A stretch of DNA of 8,285 nt. Origin: Candidatus Colwelliibacteriota bacterium. Its GTDB lineage: Bacteria > Patescibacteriota > Minisyncoccia > UBA6257 > Colwellbacteraceae. This document shows positions 1 through 6,653 of this stretch, piece by piece (within the stretch, counting starts at the first letter, position 1; every line of letters starts with the position of its first letter). Made by a program: the position numbers and the translations under genes. Location: assembly GCA_016178255.1 (NCBI GenBank), contig JACOTQ010000008.1:1-8285 (forward strand). Direction: 5' to 3'. The notes beneath the pieces were generated by a model that did not search any database, had not been told where the DNA came from, and was given only the letters and a program-made list of their open reading frames with translations.

Positions 1-93
1 ATCAAACGATTGTATTATTCAAAAGGGTATTCGCTGCTCGACGCCGAAGACGTTTTGAAATCATTCAATATAGAGATTGTGTTGGTGCAATAA
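1..93 (+). CDS. C-terminal fragment of an unidentified protein (5' end outside window)
   Basis: Frame 1 is open from the window edge to a TAA at 91-93 and encodes about 30 residues ending in NIEIVLVQ. I do not recognise the family. The fragment contains an amphipathic stretch (LLDAEDVLKSF) that would suit a small C-terminal helix and strand. The main support is context: the stop codon lies 5 bp before a hairpin that would suit the end of a transcription unit. It would be convergent with the minus-strand HIT gene. An open run of 30 codons from a window edge can occur by chance, so the gene is only tentative. Confidence 0.4.
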   Translation: MKRLYYSKGYSLLDAEDVLKSFNIEIVLVQ

Positions 94-98
94 TTAGA

Positions 99-134
99 AA
101 AGCGGCCATGCAATATTATTTGCCTAGCCGCTTT
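99..134. terminator. Hairpin between convergent genes, probable bidirectional terminator
   Basis: AAAGCGGC at 99-106 is perfectly complementary to GCCGCTTT at 127-134, giving an 8-bp stem. Inside it a second small stem pairs GCAA (110-113) with TTGC (120-123) around a TATTAT loop. On the minus strand the stem runs into TTTTC and then an AT-rich stretch, while on the plus strand the T run is only three bases. The position between the plus-strand stop at 93 and the minus-strand HIT stop at 157 is where a shared terminator is expected. Confidence 0.6.
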
Positions 135-156
135 CGAGTCCGATAGAATTAAGAAA

Positions 157-636
157 TCAGGCCAAAGAGAGCAAGGATTTAAGCGCCTCTATCTCTTGCG
201 TCATCTCTCGTTTAGACAGCCTGTTCTTATCGAAGATGTCCTTTTCAAATATCTGCGTCTTTTGGTAGAGTTCGTCACCAAACTGGCGCTGAAGCAAGTG
301 ATAATGGACATGATCAACCTTATAATCACTCTGAGGAAGAAACGGGCGGCAGTCTTGCCTGACATCGCATCCCATACCGCGTGAAGTTGCCCGAATCTTT
401 TCCTGGAATTCAATTACCGTCTCAAACAACTCATGCCGCTCTTCCGGCGCCAACTCTGATGGTAATTCAACGTGACGCTTAGGAATTACGAGCAAATGAT
501 GTGGCACCAACATAGGGTTGCTGGGCATAATATACACGCGCTTACGTTCTACAAGAACTCGTTGTCGGTTTTCATCAACCGAGCAGAATGGGCAAGCATT
601 CAAAGAGGTCCGTGCCCGCAGTATTTCTCTTATCAT
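157..636 (-). CDS. HIT family (histidine triad) protein with CPFC zinc motif
   Basis: This 159-residue protein belongs to the histidine triad superfamily of nucleotide-binding hydrolases and transferases, which cleave phosphoramidate or phosphoanhydride bonds in nucleotidyl substrates through a covalent nucleotidyl-histidine intermediate. C15-P-F-C18 near the N-terminus is half of the zinc site seen in many HIT proteins. A strand and loop with PHHLLVIPKRH (45-55) follows. The catalytic triad H109-V-H111-Y-H113-L-L is intact, and H111 should be the nucleophile. The C-terminal 45 residues are charged and helical. It ends with TGA. The start at 636 has no good Shine-Dalgarno sequence. It is the last gene of the minus-strand block, 116 bp downstream of a second HIT gene. 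The superfamily is clear; the substrate (dinucleoside polyphosphate, AMP-lysine, AMP-NH2 or other) cannot be read from sequence. Confidence 0.88.
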   Translation of the reverse strand: MIREILRARTSLNACPFCSVDENRQRVLVERKRVYIMPSNPMLVPHHLLVIPKRHVELPSELAPEERHELFETVIEFQEKIRATSRGMGCDVRQDCRPFLPQSDYKVDHVHYHLLQRQFGDELYQKTQIFEKDIFDKNRLSKREMTQEIEALKSLLSLA

Positions 637-752
637 ATAACTTCAAAATCCCAGGATTTACTTGCACGGTAAATTCCAGGATGAATTATGAATAATTTAA
701 GGAACGTCCGTAGTTTGCCACAAGTAGCGCAACCTGTCAATGTCGCCGAAGC
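637..752 (-). promoter_or_regulatory. Intergenic region with weak promoter-like elements and an AT-rich palindrome
   Basis: This 116-bp gap separates the two HIT genes. On the minus strand a perfect TTGACA lies at 735-740, but the hexamer 17 bp downstream (CAAACT, 712-717) is a poor -10. A second option is TTGTGG followed 17 bp later by TTAAAT. A palindrome, AATTAT-GA-ATAATT, spans 684-697. No convincing terminator follows the upstream HIT gene, so read-through into the downstream one is equally possible. Confidence 0.25.
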
Positions 753-1202
753 TTACCCAACCCGCGTTAAAATCGGCTCGCGGTCTTTGCTGTCGATATC
801 AGGCGAAATTAGATTTGCGTGAAGATGAGTTACCGAAGCGCCGGTATAGGAGGTGTCGCCAAATCGCAGGTAGAAAGTTCCTCCCGCGATAGACCTCTTT
901 TTTGCTTCCACCCGGACAAGCTCTAAGAGTTCGCTCCACGCTTCAGGTAAAACATCAACGATGGCCTCAATGTGCCTTTTATGGATGAGTAGAATATGAT
1001 GCTTCGCGCCCTTGTACGGATACATATTGTCCGTAAGAATCCAGTACCGGCCATCCGTGACGATGGGTTTTTTATGATAGCGCCCTAGATGCTCCGGACA
1101 AAACGGGCACACACCGTCATCTTTGATTCTATCTATCACTTGCTTATAGACACCGTCCGGCCGGTTAGCGGTGTTTTCCAGATTTACAAATGACTTGTTC
1201 AT
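753..1202 (-). CDS. HIT family protein, zinc type, with altered histidine triad
   Basis: This 149-residue protein is a second HIT superfamily member, only distantly similar to the one downstream. C32-P-F-C35 marks the zinc-binding half-site. KHHILLIHKRH (67-77) is the conserved core strand. The nucleotide-binding segment GDTSYTGAS (115-123) precedes the triad, which reads H126-L-H128-A-N130-L-I. The nucleophile-position His (H128) is present, but the third His is Asn, encoded AAT at 813-815, one base away from a His codon. The start lies 3 bp after the thyA stop, so the genes are almost certainly co-transcribed and may be translationally coupled; no Shine-Dalgarno sequence precedes the ATG. 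Fold assignment is secure. Whether activity is unchanged, weakened or redirected is unknown; the GalT branch also lacks the third His but uses Gln. Confidence 0.85.
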   Translation of the reverse strand: MNKSFVNLENTANRPDGVYKQVIDRIKDDGVCPFCPEHLGRYHKKPIVTDGRYWILTDNMYPYKGAKHHILLIHKRHIEAIVDVLPEAWSELLELVRVEAKKRSIAGGTFYLRFGDTSYTGASVTHLHANLISPDIDSKDREPILTRVG

Positions 1203-1205
1203 AAT

Positions 1206-2093
1206 TTAAATCGGCGTCGGGATAAACATTTTAGGGTGCGGCTCGTAATCAGTTAGCGTAAAGTGCTCCGGCCTAAAATCAAAGATGTCTTTGACCGACG
1301 GGTCGAGCGTAACTGTCGGCAATTTCTTTGGCTCTCGCGCAAGTAATTCTTTTACTTTTTCATACTGGCTTTCATAAATATGAATATCGGAAAAGGTGTA
1401 TATGACGTCCTTGAGCGTATAACCGAGAATCTGCGCTAACATCATCCCGAACGCCGCATATTGGATGATGTTAAACGGAACGCCTACCGGAAAATCGGCG
1501 CTTCTTTGAAAATGGTGAATAGTGATTTCTTTTGTCTCCGGAAAAGCGAGCACGTGTATCCAGCCATGACAGGGCGCCACCACGACTTTTCTTACAAGCC
1601 CCGTGTGCTGGAGCGTATACTGCGGAATCCACGGAGAGATAAAATGAGTGCGCAGATAAGGCCTCTCTTTGATTTGTTGTACCAGATGTTTTATCTGATT
1701 GAACGGCTCCCCTTCTTTGGTCGGAAAAGTCGCCCAGGCCGCTCCGTACGAACCATCGCCCAAGTCTCCTTCCGGAAGTCCAAAAATATCACACTTCTCT
1801 TTCGTCACCCATGGTTTCCACCATTTGCAGCCGAATTTTTCAAGTTCCGCTTGAGTACGCGCTCCGTTTAAGAACGCGATGTGCTCGGCAATCGCGCCCG
1901 AAAACATGCCACCAGAGAGGTCTCGCTCGGTAATAACTGGAAATCCGTTGCCCAGAGAGTAGCGCAATTGCTGGCCCACGAGCATTTTCGCTTTTTCACC
2001 GTGAATAGGTAATACCTCAATGCCTTCTTCAAATATCTTCCGGAGCAGGTTCTGGTATTGAGCGTCGGCAGTGCGTTCGCCGTATAAGTTCAT
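1206..2093 (-). CDS. thyA: Thymidylate synthase (ThyA), divergent variant
   Basis: This enzyme methylates dUMP to dTMP using methylene-tetrahydrofolate and releases dihydrofolate. With the start at 2093 it has 295 residues (E. coli 264). The catalytic Cys is C175 in APCHG. The dUMP-binding signature QRSAD (196-200) and PFN (206-208) is intact, with N208 at the position that selects uracil over cytosine. E70, Y116 and D236/H238/Y240 match other conserved sites, and the hydrophobic C-terminus (PTPI) is kept. The usual RTGTGT loop is replaced by GEKAKM, and the usual SRR reads LRT (147-149), so two of the four phosphate-binding arginines appear changed. The frame also allows a start at 2186, preceded by GGAG, but this adds 31 residues without ThyA character and overlaps the upstream gene by 43 bp, so I prefer 2093. 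The folate product is recycled by the nearby DHFR. Confidence 0.93.
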   Translation of the reverse strand: MNLYGERTADAQYQNLLRKIFEEGIEVLPIHGEKAKMLVGQQLRYSLGNGFPVITERDLSGGMFSGAIAEHIAFLNGARTQAELEKFGCKWWKPWVTKEKCDIFGLPEGDLGDGSYGAAWATFPTKEGEPFNQIKHLVQQIKERPYLRTHFISPWIPQYTLQHTGLVRKVVVAPCHGWIHVLAFPETKEITIHHFQRSADFPVGVPFNIIQYAAFGMMLAQILGYTLKDVIYTFSDIHIYESQYEKVKELLAREPKKLPTVTLDPSVKDIFDFRPEHFTLTDYEPHPKMFIPTPI

Positions 2094-2143
2094 GGATTTA
2101 TTATTCCATGTAGCACAGACTGCGGTCAAGATTCTCTCTGCGG

Positions 2144-3745
2144 CTAATGAATCCTCTCCTTCTTTTCTTTGAGGAAAGCTCTCCATTGTTCAAGAAACTC
2201 CACGAATATTTGAAGAGGCGCTTCAATTAGAAAATTAAAGAGAAACACTATCGCGTTATACCGGATAAGTTGATTTGAAAGCCACTTCCCAACTTGCACT
2301 ATAGGTAGAAAAAGGAAATCAATAAGGCTCGAGATAAACCCGGTCTTTACCTCCCCTACCATCAATTCTCTCCCGCGACTCTGTATCTTAGTCCCGGCAA
2401 AAGAAACTAAAGAAATAAACATAGCAAAAACAACAATGGAAAATGGACCGAAGTGCGCCCGGTACAACATCCACGACAATAGCCAGAAAGAAAACAAAAA
2501 ACTCAAGAAGTAAAACACATCCAAGAAAAGTACCTGTGCGAGCCTTTTCTTGCGAGGAATGGCAAGATAATAAGTTTGTCGGTTATTTGCGTCCATGAGT
2601 TTCAAAACGCCATGCTTAACATCTTGCAAATTTGGAGCGGAAGTAAGTTTAACGCTCAAAAGAAGAATCATCATAAGCAACGGCGGGGCAACAATGCTCA
2701 AAGCAATGGCCGTATAGTTTAAAGAGCCGTGGAAATATCTATCAACGGGGATTTCAAGCGCTAGAACAAATAAAACCTTGGTCACAAATATGGAAATGGT
2801 GCTATAGAGGGCAGCTCTCCCTACTTTCCCTTTTAACTTTGCCAAACGCGATTTATAGGCTAAATCAATCTTTTCTTCCAAGCTGCCTCCGCTAACAATC
2901 TTGGTAAAATTTTCCGGATCTTCGGAGATAACATCGCTAAGAATGAGATAAAGCGTATCGTATTGCTCGGCAATTCGGTAGAAACTTTCAGATAATGGAT
3001 GTTTTAGAACCTTGCCGATAACGGCCTGTATACCGATAATATCGGATGAGATAGATTGTATGGACTCGTTGCTGGGGGCACGCCAGTCAGGATAAAGTCT
3101 CTCCAAAAGATGGTAAGTGAGCACTGGGTCATCCATTTTAAAAAGAGCTCGATGAACCCCGAGGTATATCTGTAATTTTCTCTCGTCTTCGGAGATTAAT
3201 CCCTTATTTTCCTCCCGCAACTCAAGTTTATTAATGAAGTCCTGGGCCATATATTCAATCAGATTCACTTCTCTGATGTGCGGGTCAAGCGCTATCTCAA
3301 TTTCATAAGAGGCTACTTGCAAAAGCCAGTTTTCAATCTTTCTGGCTCTCCTTTGAAAAAGACTTTTCTCGATTAGAAATATGTACTTATTAAGAATCGT
3401 CTGAATCTCGTCAACTTTTACCGATGGAATACGGCCATTAGGGAAATGCCCCCCCCTGATGAGTTCCGCTATGAAATTGAAAATATGCTCGCGGCCAGCT
3501 ACGCCAACCAACAGCCCCCTTTTAAGAAGCGTCCTTCTTTTCAAGATTCTCTCAATAACCGTTTTGCGCAGCAAGTGCTCTTCTTTCCAATCAACAACGC
3601 TCCTTATCTTTTCGTAGAAAGAAGCGACCCTCGCCGCAACCTCATCAACGGTTATAACCTCGGCAAGATTGCCGATATTAAGCTCCTGTTTCCAAGTCTT
3701 ATAAGACTCTATTAAGCTTTGTAGGTCCGCTGGCAGTTCAGTCAT
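2144..3745 (-). CDS. Conserved-looking multi-pass membrane protein of unknown function
   Basis: I do not recognise this 533-residue protein. Residues 1-305 look soluble, charged and largely helical, with no signal peptide and a recognisable patch GREHIFNFIAELIRGGHFPN (84-103). The C-terminal 220 residues are hydrophobic, with about six membrane segments near 311-331, 342-366, 402-428, 433-452, 470-489 and 494-516, and a basic tail (KEKKERIH). This suggests a cytoplasmic helical domain on a polytopic inner-membrane anchor. No nucleotide-binding loop, transporter signature or catalytic triad is visible. It lies between folA and thyA on the same strand, 54 bp after folA. An 8-G run on the coding strand (plus 3449-3456) encodes G98-G99 without disturbing the frame. 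A membrane-envelope or division-linked role is conceivable from context only. Confidence 0.8.
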   Translation of the reverse strand: MTELPADLQSLIESYKTWKQELNIGNLAEVITVDEVAARVASFYEKIRSVVDWKEEHLLRKTVIERILKRRTLLKRGLLVGVAGREHIFNFIAELIRGGHFPNGRIPSVKVDEIQTILNKYIFLIEKSLFQRRARKIENWLLQVASYEIEIALDPHIREVNLIEYMAQDFINKLELREENKGLISEDERKLQIYLGVHRALFKMDDPVLTYHLLERLYPDWRAPSNESIQSISSDIIGIQAVIGKVLKHPLSESFYRIAEQYDTLYLILSDVISEDPENFTKIVSGGSLEEKIDLAYKSRLAKLKGKVGRAALYSTISIFVTKVLFVLALEIPVDRYFHGSLNYTAIALSIVAPPLLMMILLLSVKLTSAPNLQDVKHGVLKLMDANNRQTYYLAIPRKKRLAQVLFLDVFYFLSFLFSFWLLSWMLYRAHFGPFSIVVFAMFISLVSFAGTKIQSRGRELMVGEVKTGFISSLIDFLFLPIVQVGKWLSNQLIRYNAIVFLFNFLIEAPLQIFVEFLEQWRAFLKEKKERIH

Positions 3746-3780
3746 AAAGGCAATATATACGGTATTCCTTGTTTGTCCAA
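3746..3780 (-). promoter_or_regulatory. Candidate promoter placing the start site at or beside the ATG
   Basis: On the minus strand TTGGAC (3775-3780) is followed by a 17-bp spacer and TATATT (3752-3757, five of six bases match the -10 consensus). Only six bases separate this -10 from the ATG at 3745, so transcription would begin at or next to the first codon and give a leaderless mRNA. No ribosome-binding site is visible, which fits. A better -35 match, TTGACT, lies further upstream but has no -10 at a usual spacing. Confidence 0.4.
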
Positions 3781-3799
3781 AAAGTCAACTTTGCGAAAA

Positions 3800-4282
3800 T
3801 CAAAGTTTCTCTAAAATCACGAAACTGTAATCATAGGGATTTTCGACGTCTGCCTTGAAATCAGCCCTCGTAAGCTCGCGCCAATCCTTCAAATCGAAAT
3901 CCGGGAAATAAGCATCGCCTTCAAAATCATGATTTATAAACGTGAGGTATAACCTTCCCGCAACCGGCATAAACTGTTTATAGACTGAAGCGCCGCCGAT
4001 AACCATTATCTCTTCGCTTTTGCCAGCCGCAACAATAGCTTCTTCTATTGAGTGAGCAATGACACAGCCTGGTATATTTTCGGGTTCCCGACTAAGCACA
4101 ATGTTCAGACGATTGGGAAGCGGCCGCCCGATAGAATCGTATGTATTTTTTCCCATTATAATGGGCTTGTGAGCGGTAAGCTCTTTGAAGTGCCGCATAT
4201 CCGCCGGCATACGCCAAGGCAGAGTATTTTTTATGCCAATCACTTTATTGTTTCCTAAAGCGGCGATTAGAGAAATTACCAT
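3800..4282 (-). CDS. folA: Dihydrofolate reductase
   Basis: This enzyme reduces dihydrofolate to tetrahydrofolate with NADPH, restoring the cofactor oxidised by thymidylate synthase. It has 160 residues, the usual bacterial length. The N-terminal strand MVISLIAALG and the loop GIKNTLPW (16-23) are typical. D28 in PADMRHF is the substrate-protonating acidic residue. MGKNTY (43-48) and GRPLPNR (52-58) form the NADPH-binding region. IGGASVY (95-101) is the conserved glycine pair plus tyrosine, and YLTFI follows. The gene ends in TGA and starts 48 bp downstream of the ribonucleotide reductase stop. The leader is AT-rich (CTCTTAAATTTT before ATG) with no Shine-Dalgarno sequence. All key residues are present, so it should be active. 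Confidence 0.97.
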   Translation of the reverse strand: MVISLIAALGNNKVIGIKNTLPWRMPADMRHFKELTAHKPIIMGKNTYDSIGRPLPNRLNIVLSREPENIPGCVIAHSIEEAIVAAGKSEEIMVIGGASVYKQFMPVAGRLYLTFINHDFEGDAYFPDFDLKDWRELTRADFKADVENPYDYSFVILEKL

Positions 4283-4296
4283 AAAATTTAAGAGAC

Positions 4297-4330
4297 AAAA
4301 TGGCCCCGCAGGGGAAGTCTGTGCAAGACA
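4297..4330 (-). terminator. Weak hairpin between nrdJ and folA
   Basis: CCCC (4304-4307) and GGGG (4311-4314) pair around a 3-base loop. On the minus strand the stem is followed by CCATTTTGTCTC, a broken T run. The stem is only 4 bp, so it might attenuate rather than fully stop transcription running from nrdJ into folA, or have no function. Confidence 0.25.
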
Positions 4331-6589
4331 CTAAACACACCTGCTATATCCGCAACTCTTACAACTGATACAACCTTCCGCCATGGTAAGCGGTGAGTCG
4401 CATTCCGGGCATCCGGGCATAAAACCGTAGTCAGCCATGGCCCTCGCGGCGTTCACTGGCGCTTCCGAATTAAGAGAGAGATTTGACTTGGCGGCAACCC
4501 CAACTTTCAGTGAATTCTGCTCAAGTAGCGAATCGTTCAAACTACCATTATTACCACTTACATGCTCTTCCAAAATCTGGCCAATGCCGTCGGGTAAAGA
4601 AAGTATTGTTCCTCGTGGGGTCATAATCGGCATCGGGCCGCGGATGCCTTTTAGGTAACTTATAATCTCCTCCACCTTGACCCCGGAACGAAGCGCCAAT
4701 GAAATCAATCGACAAATCGCTTCAGATTGTTCCTGGAAAAACCCGCCTGTTTTTCCAATCGTCGCGAAAACTTCAAACGGAACCCCCTTCTCATCATTAT
4801 TCACAGTCACATAGAGATTCCCATAACCAGTTTTCGCTTTATAAGTTCTACCGGACAAAGAGTCTGGCCTTACGCGAGGTTCAAGACGTCCTTCATCAAT
4901 AGCAAGATTTAATGATTCCTTTCTCCTCACGGCATCACCGGTGGTAGAGGCAATATTCTCCCCCGTCCCCAAGTTCAGTATTTGTATATTTCTACTGCCG
5001 TCACGATAAACGGTGCAACTCTTGCAACCTGTCTGCCAAGCTTTGAAATAAACTTGTTTTACATCGTCTTTAGTAGCCGAGTTAGAGAAATTGACCGTCT
5101 TTGAGATGGAGTTATCCACATGCTTCTGAAAGGCGGCCTGCATATTCACATGGTCAATGCCAGACATATCCATAGAAATCACAAATGTGTCGCGCAAATC
5201 TTGCGGCAAATCAGTTAAATGCTGAATGCTTCCCGTCTTTACAATCTCTTCCTTCACCCTGGCGATAGTGGCTTCATTAAACCTTCGCTTGTGTAGTTCT
5301 TTTTCAAAATGTCGGTTCAAATATTGATACTGAAGGCCATCTTTGTCCTGCTTGATGTAAGCTAAAGCGAAGTTCGGCTCTACGCCGGAGGAAGTGTCGT
5401 ACATCATGGATATTGACCCCGTTTGGGCAACTGTCGTCAAAGCCGCGTTTCTCATTTTCACCTCCTTCTTCGGGAAAATGCTTAAATGAATGTTCGGAAA
5501 AACGCCCTTCTCTTTGGCAAGCTGCTGCGACATTTCGTGGGCTGACTTCGTTATAAAGCTCATTACTTTCTCGCCCATCTTAATGCCTTCTGCCGAGTTG
5601 TACTTAATACTTAATTGATAAAGCATGTCGGCAAATCCCATTATTCCCAACCCTATCCGGCGGTCTTTACGGGCAAGTTCCGTCACTTGTGGAACCGGAA
5701 AATCAAACCTATCTATAACGTTATCCAACATCCTCGTGGCCGTCTTAGTCACAAATCTAAGCCTGGGCCAATCAATCCTGCCATCTTTAACAAACTCGGC
5801 CAGGTTGATAGAGCCTAAATTACAATTATCATACGCGTGAAGGAATTGTTCGCCACAAGGGTTAGAACATTCAATTTTACCCAAACCCGGCAAAGGATTT
5901 GTTTTATTTATGGTATCAATAAAAACTATTCCCGGTTCTCCGTTTAGCCAAGCATAATGCACAATCTCATCAAGCATTTGTCCGGCGGTTATATCCAGCT
6001 CCTCATAACCGTAAACGCTGCCGTTAGGGTGCCTTAATATTTTTCTGGGTTTCATCTTTTCTCCACGCCAGACTCCATACCAAAGCTTGTCTGGTTCTTC
6101 CATGGCCATCTTCATAAATTCATCGGTTACTTTAACCGAAATGTTAAAGTTTCTTATTTCTCCCTCAACCTGCTTGGAACGGATGAAATCAATTATGTCA
6201 GGATTATCAACGCTCATCATAGCCATATTAGCTCCATGCCTACCTTGCTGTTTAATAGTGCCGAAAGCTTCGTTGTAAACTTTCAAAAAGGAAACTGCTC
6301 CCGAAGAAACTCCACGAGATTTTTTAGTAGCGGCCATTGCCGGACGAAGCTCATCTAACGAGAAGCCTAAGCCCGCCCCAGCCTGTTGTAGGAGCGCCGC
6401 GTCCTTCAAAGTTTGAAAAATACTTTCCATTGGGTCATTAATCGGCAGAACAATGCAATTAGCAATTAAAGCAGTGCTGGAACCGGCGTTAGTCAGAGTG
6501 CGCCCAGCCGGAGTAAATTCTTTAGTGGAGTTCTCTGAAAACGACTGGTTAACCAATTCGTCTCTGTTTCTGGTCACTTTTTTCGGCAT
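4331..6589 (-). CDS. nrdJ: Adenosylcobalamin-dependent (class II) ribonucleotide reductase
   Basis: This enzyme reduces ribonucleotides to deoxyribonucleotides using a thiyl radical generated from adenosylcobalamin. It has 752 residues. The catalytic barrel contains C45 and C256, which should form the redox disulfide pair, and N243-P-C245-G-E247, where C245 would carry the thiyl radical. SSGVEP (400-405) and TVYRDGSR (526-533) are typical of the family. The usual APTG loop reads AQTG (Q389, CAA, one base from a Pro codon). A TSCPD-type domain spans roughly 575-678, but its name motif reads SLPD (664-667). After a polar linker a zinc-ribbon-like tail has C727, C730, C740, C743, C746 and C751, probably used for re-reduction by thioredoxin. 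Only about 27 residues precede the PAGRTLTNAG segment, much fewer than usual, and an in-frame stop at 6623-6625 blocks extension. A promoter with a DnaA box lies upstream. Confidence 0.95.
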   Translation of the reverse strand: MPKKVTRNRDELVNQSFSENSTKEFTPAGRTLTNAGSSTALIANCIVLPINDPMESIFQTLKDAALLQQAGAGLGFSLDELRPAMAATKKSRGVSSGAVSFLKVYNEAFGTIKQQGRHGANMAMMSVDNPDIIDFIRSKQVEGEIRNFNISVKVTDEFMKMAMEEPDKLWYGVWRGEKMKPRKILRHPNGSVYGYEELDITAGQMLDEIVHYAWLNGEPGIVFIDTINKTNPLPGLGKIECSNPCGEQFLHAYDNCNLGSINLAEFVKDGRIDWPRLRFVTKTATRMLDNVIDRFDFPVPQVTELARKDRRIGLGIMGFADMLYQLSIKYNSAEGIKMGEKVMSFITKSAHEMSQQLAKEKGVFPNIHLSIFPKKEVKMRNAALTTVAQTGSISMMYDTSSGVEPNFALAYIKQDKDGLQYQYLNRHFEKELHKRRFNEATIARVKEEIVKTGSIQHLTDLPQDLRDTFVISMDMSGIDHVNMQAAFQKHVDNSISKTVNFSNSATKDDVKQVYFKAWQTGCKSCTVYRDGSRNIQILNLGTGENIASTTGDAVRRKESLNLAIDEGRLEPRVRPDSLSGRTYKAKTGYGNLYVTVNNDEKGVPFEVFATIGKTGGFFQEQSEAICRLISLALRSGVKVEEIISYLKGIRGPMPIMTPRGTILSLPDGIGQILEEHVSGNNGSLNDSLLEQNSLKVGVAAKSNLSLNSEAPVNAARAMADYGFMPGCPECDSPLTMAEGCISCKSCGYSRCV

Positions 6590-6628
6590 AATTCTAATTC
6601 TTTTGTTTTGGGACGACTCTTTTTAAAA

Positions 6629-6637
6629 ATTGTAGCA
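6629..6637 (-). promoter_or_regulatory. Extended -10 promoter element for nrdJ
   Basis: The minus strand reads TGCTACAAT, an extended -10 (TG, one base, then TACAAT with five of six consensus bases). The gene's ATG is about 40 bases downstream, leaving an AT-rich leader without a Shine-Dalgarno sequence. The expected -35 position (6652-6657 at 17-bp spacing) reads CACAAC, a poor match, which an extended -10 can tolerate. That position overlaps a DnaA box. Confidence 0.5.
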
Positions 6638-6653
6638 CGCCGGATACTATTGT

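Noticed and set aside
1461..1871. A 136-residue plus-strand open frame
   Set aside because: It lies antisense to the catalytic part of thyA, which has clear family motifs; nothing recognisable is in the antisense product.
2094..2186. N-terminal extension of ThyA from an ATG at 2186
   Set aside because: It has a moderate GGAG upstream but overlaps the membrane protein gene by 43 bp, and the 31 extra residues have no ThyA character; family similarity begins at the ATG at 2093.
3446..3460. Frameshift at the G tract in the membrane protein gene
   Set aside because: The frame is continuous on both sides with consistent helical, charged composition, so no break is present in this sequence.
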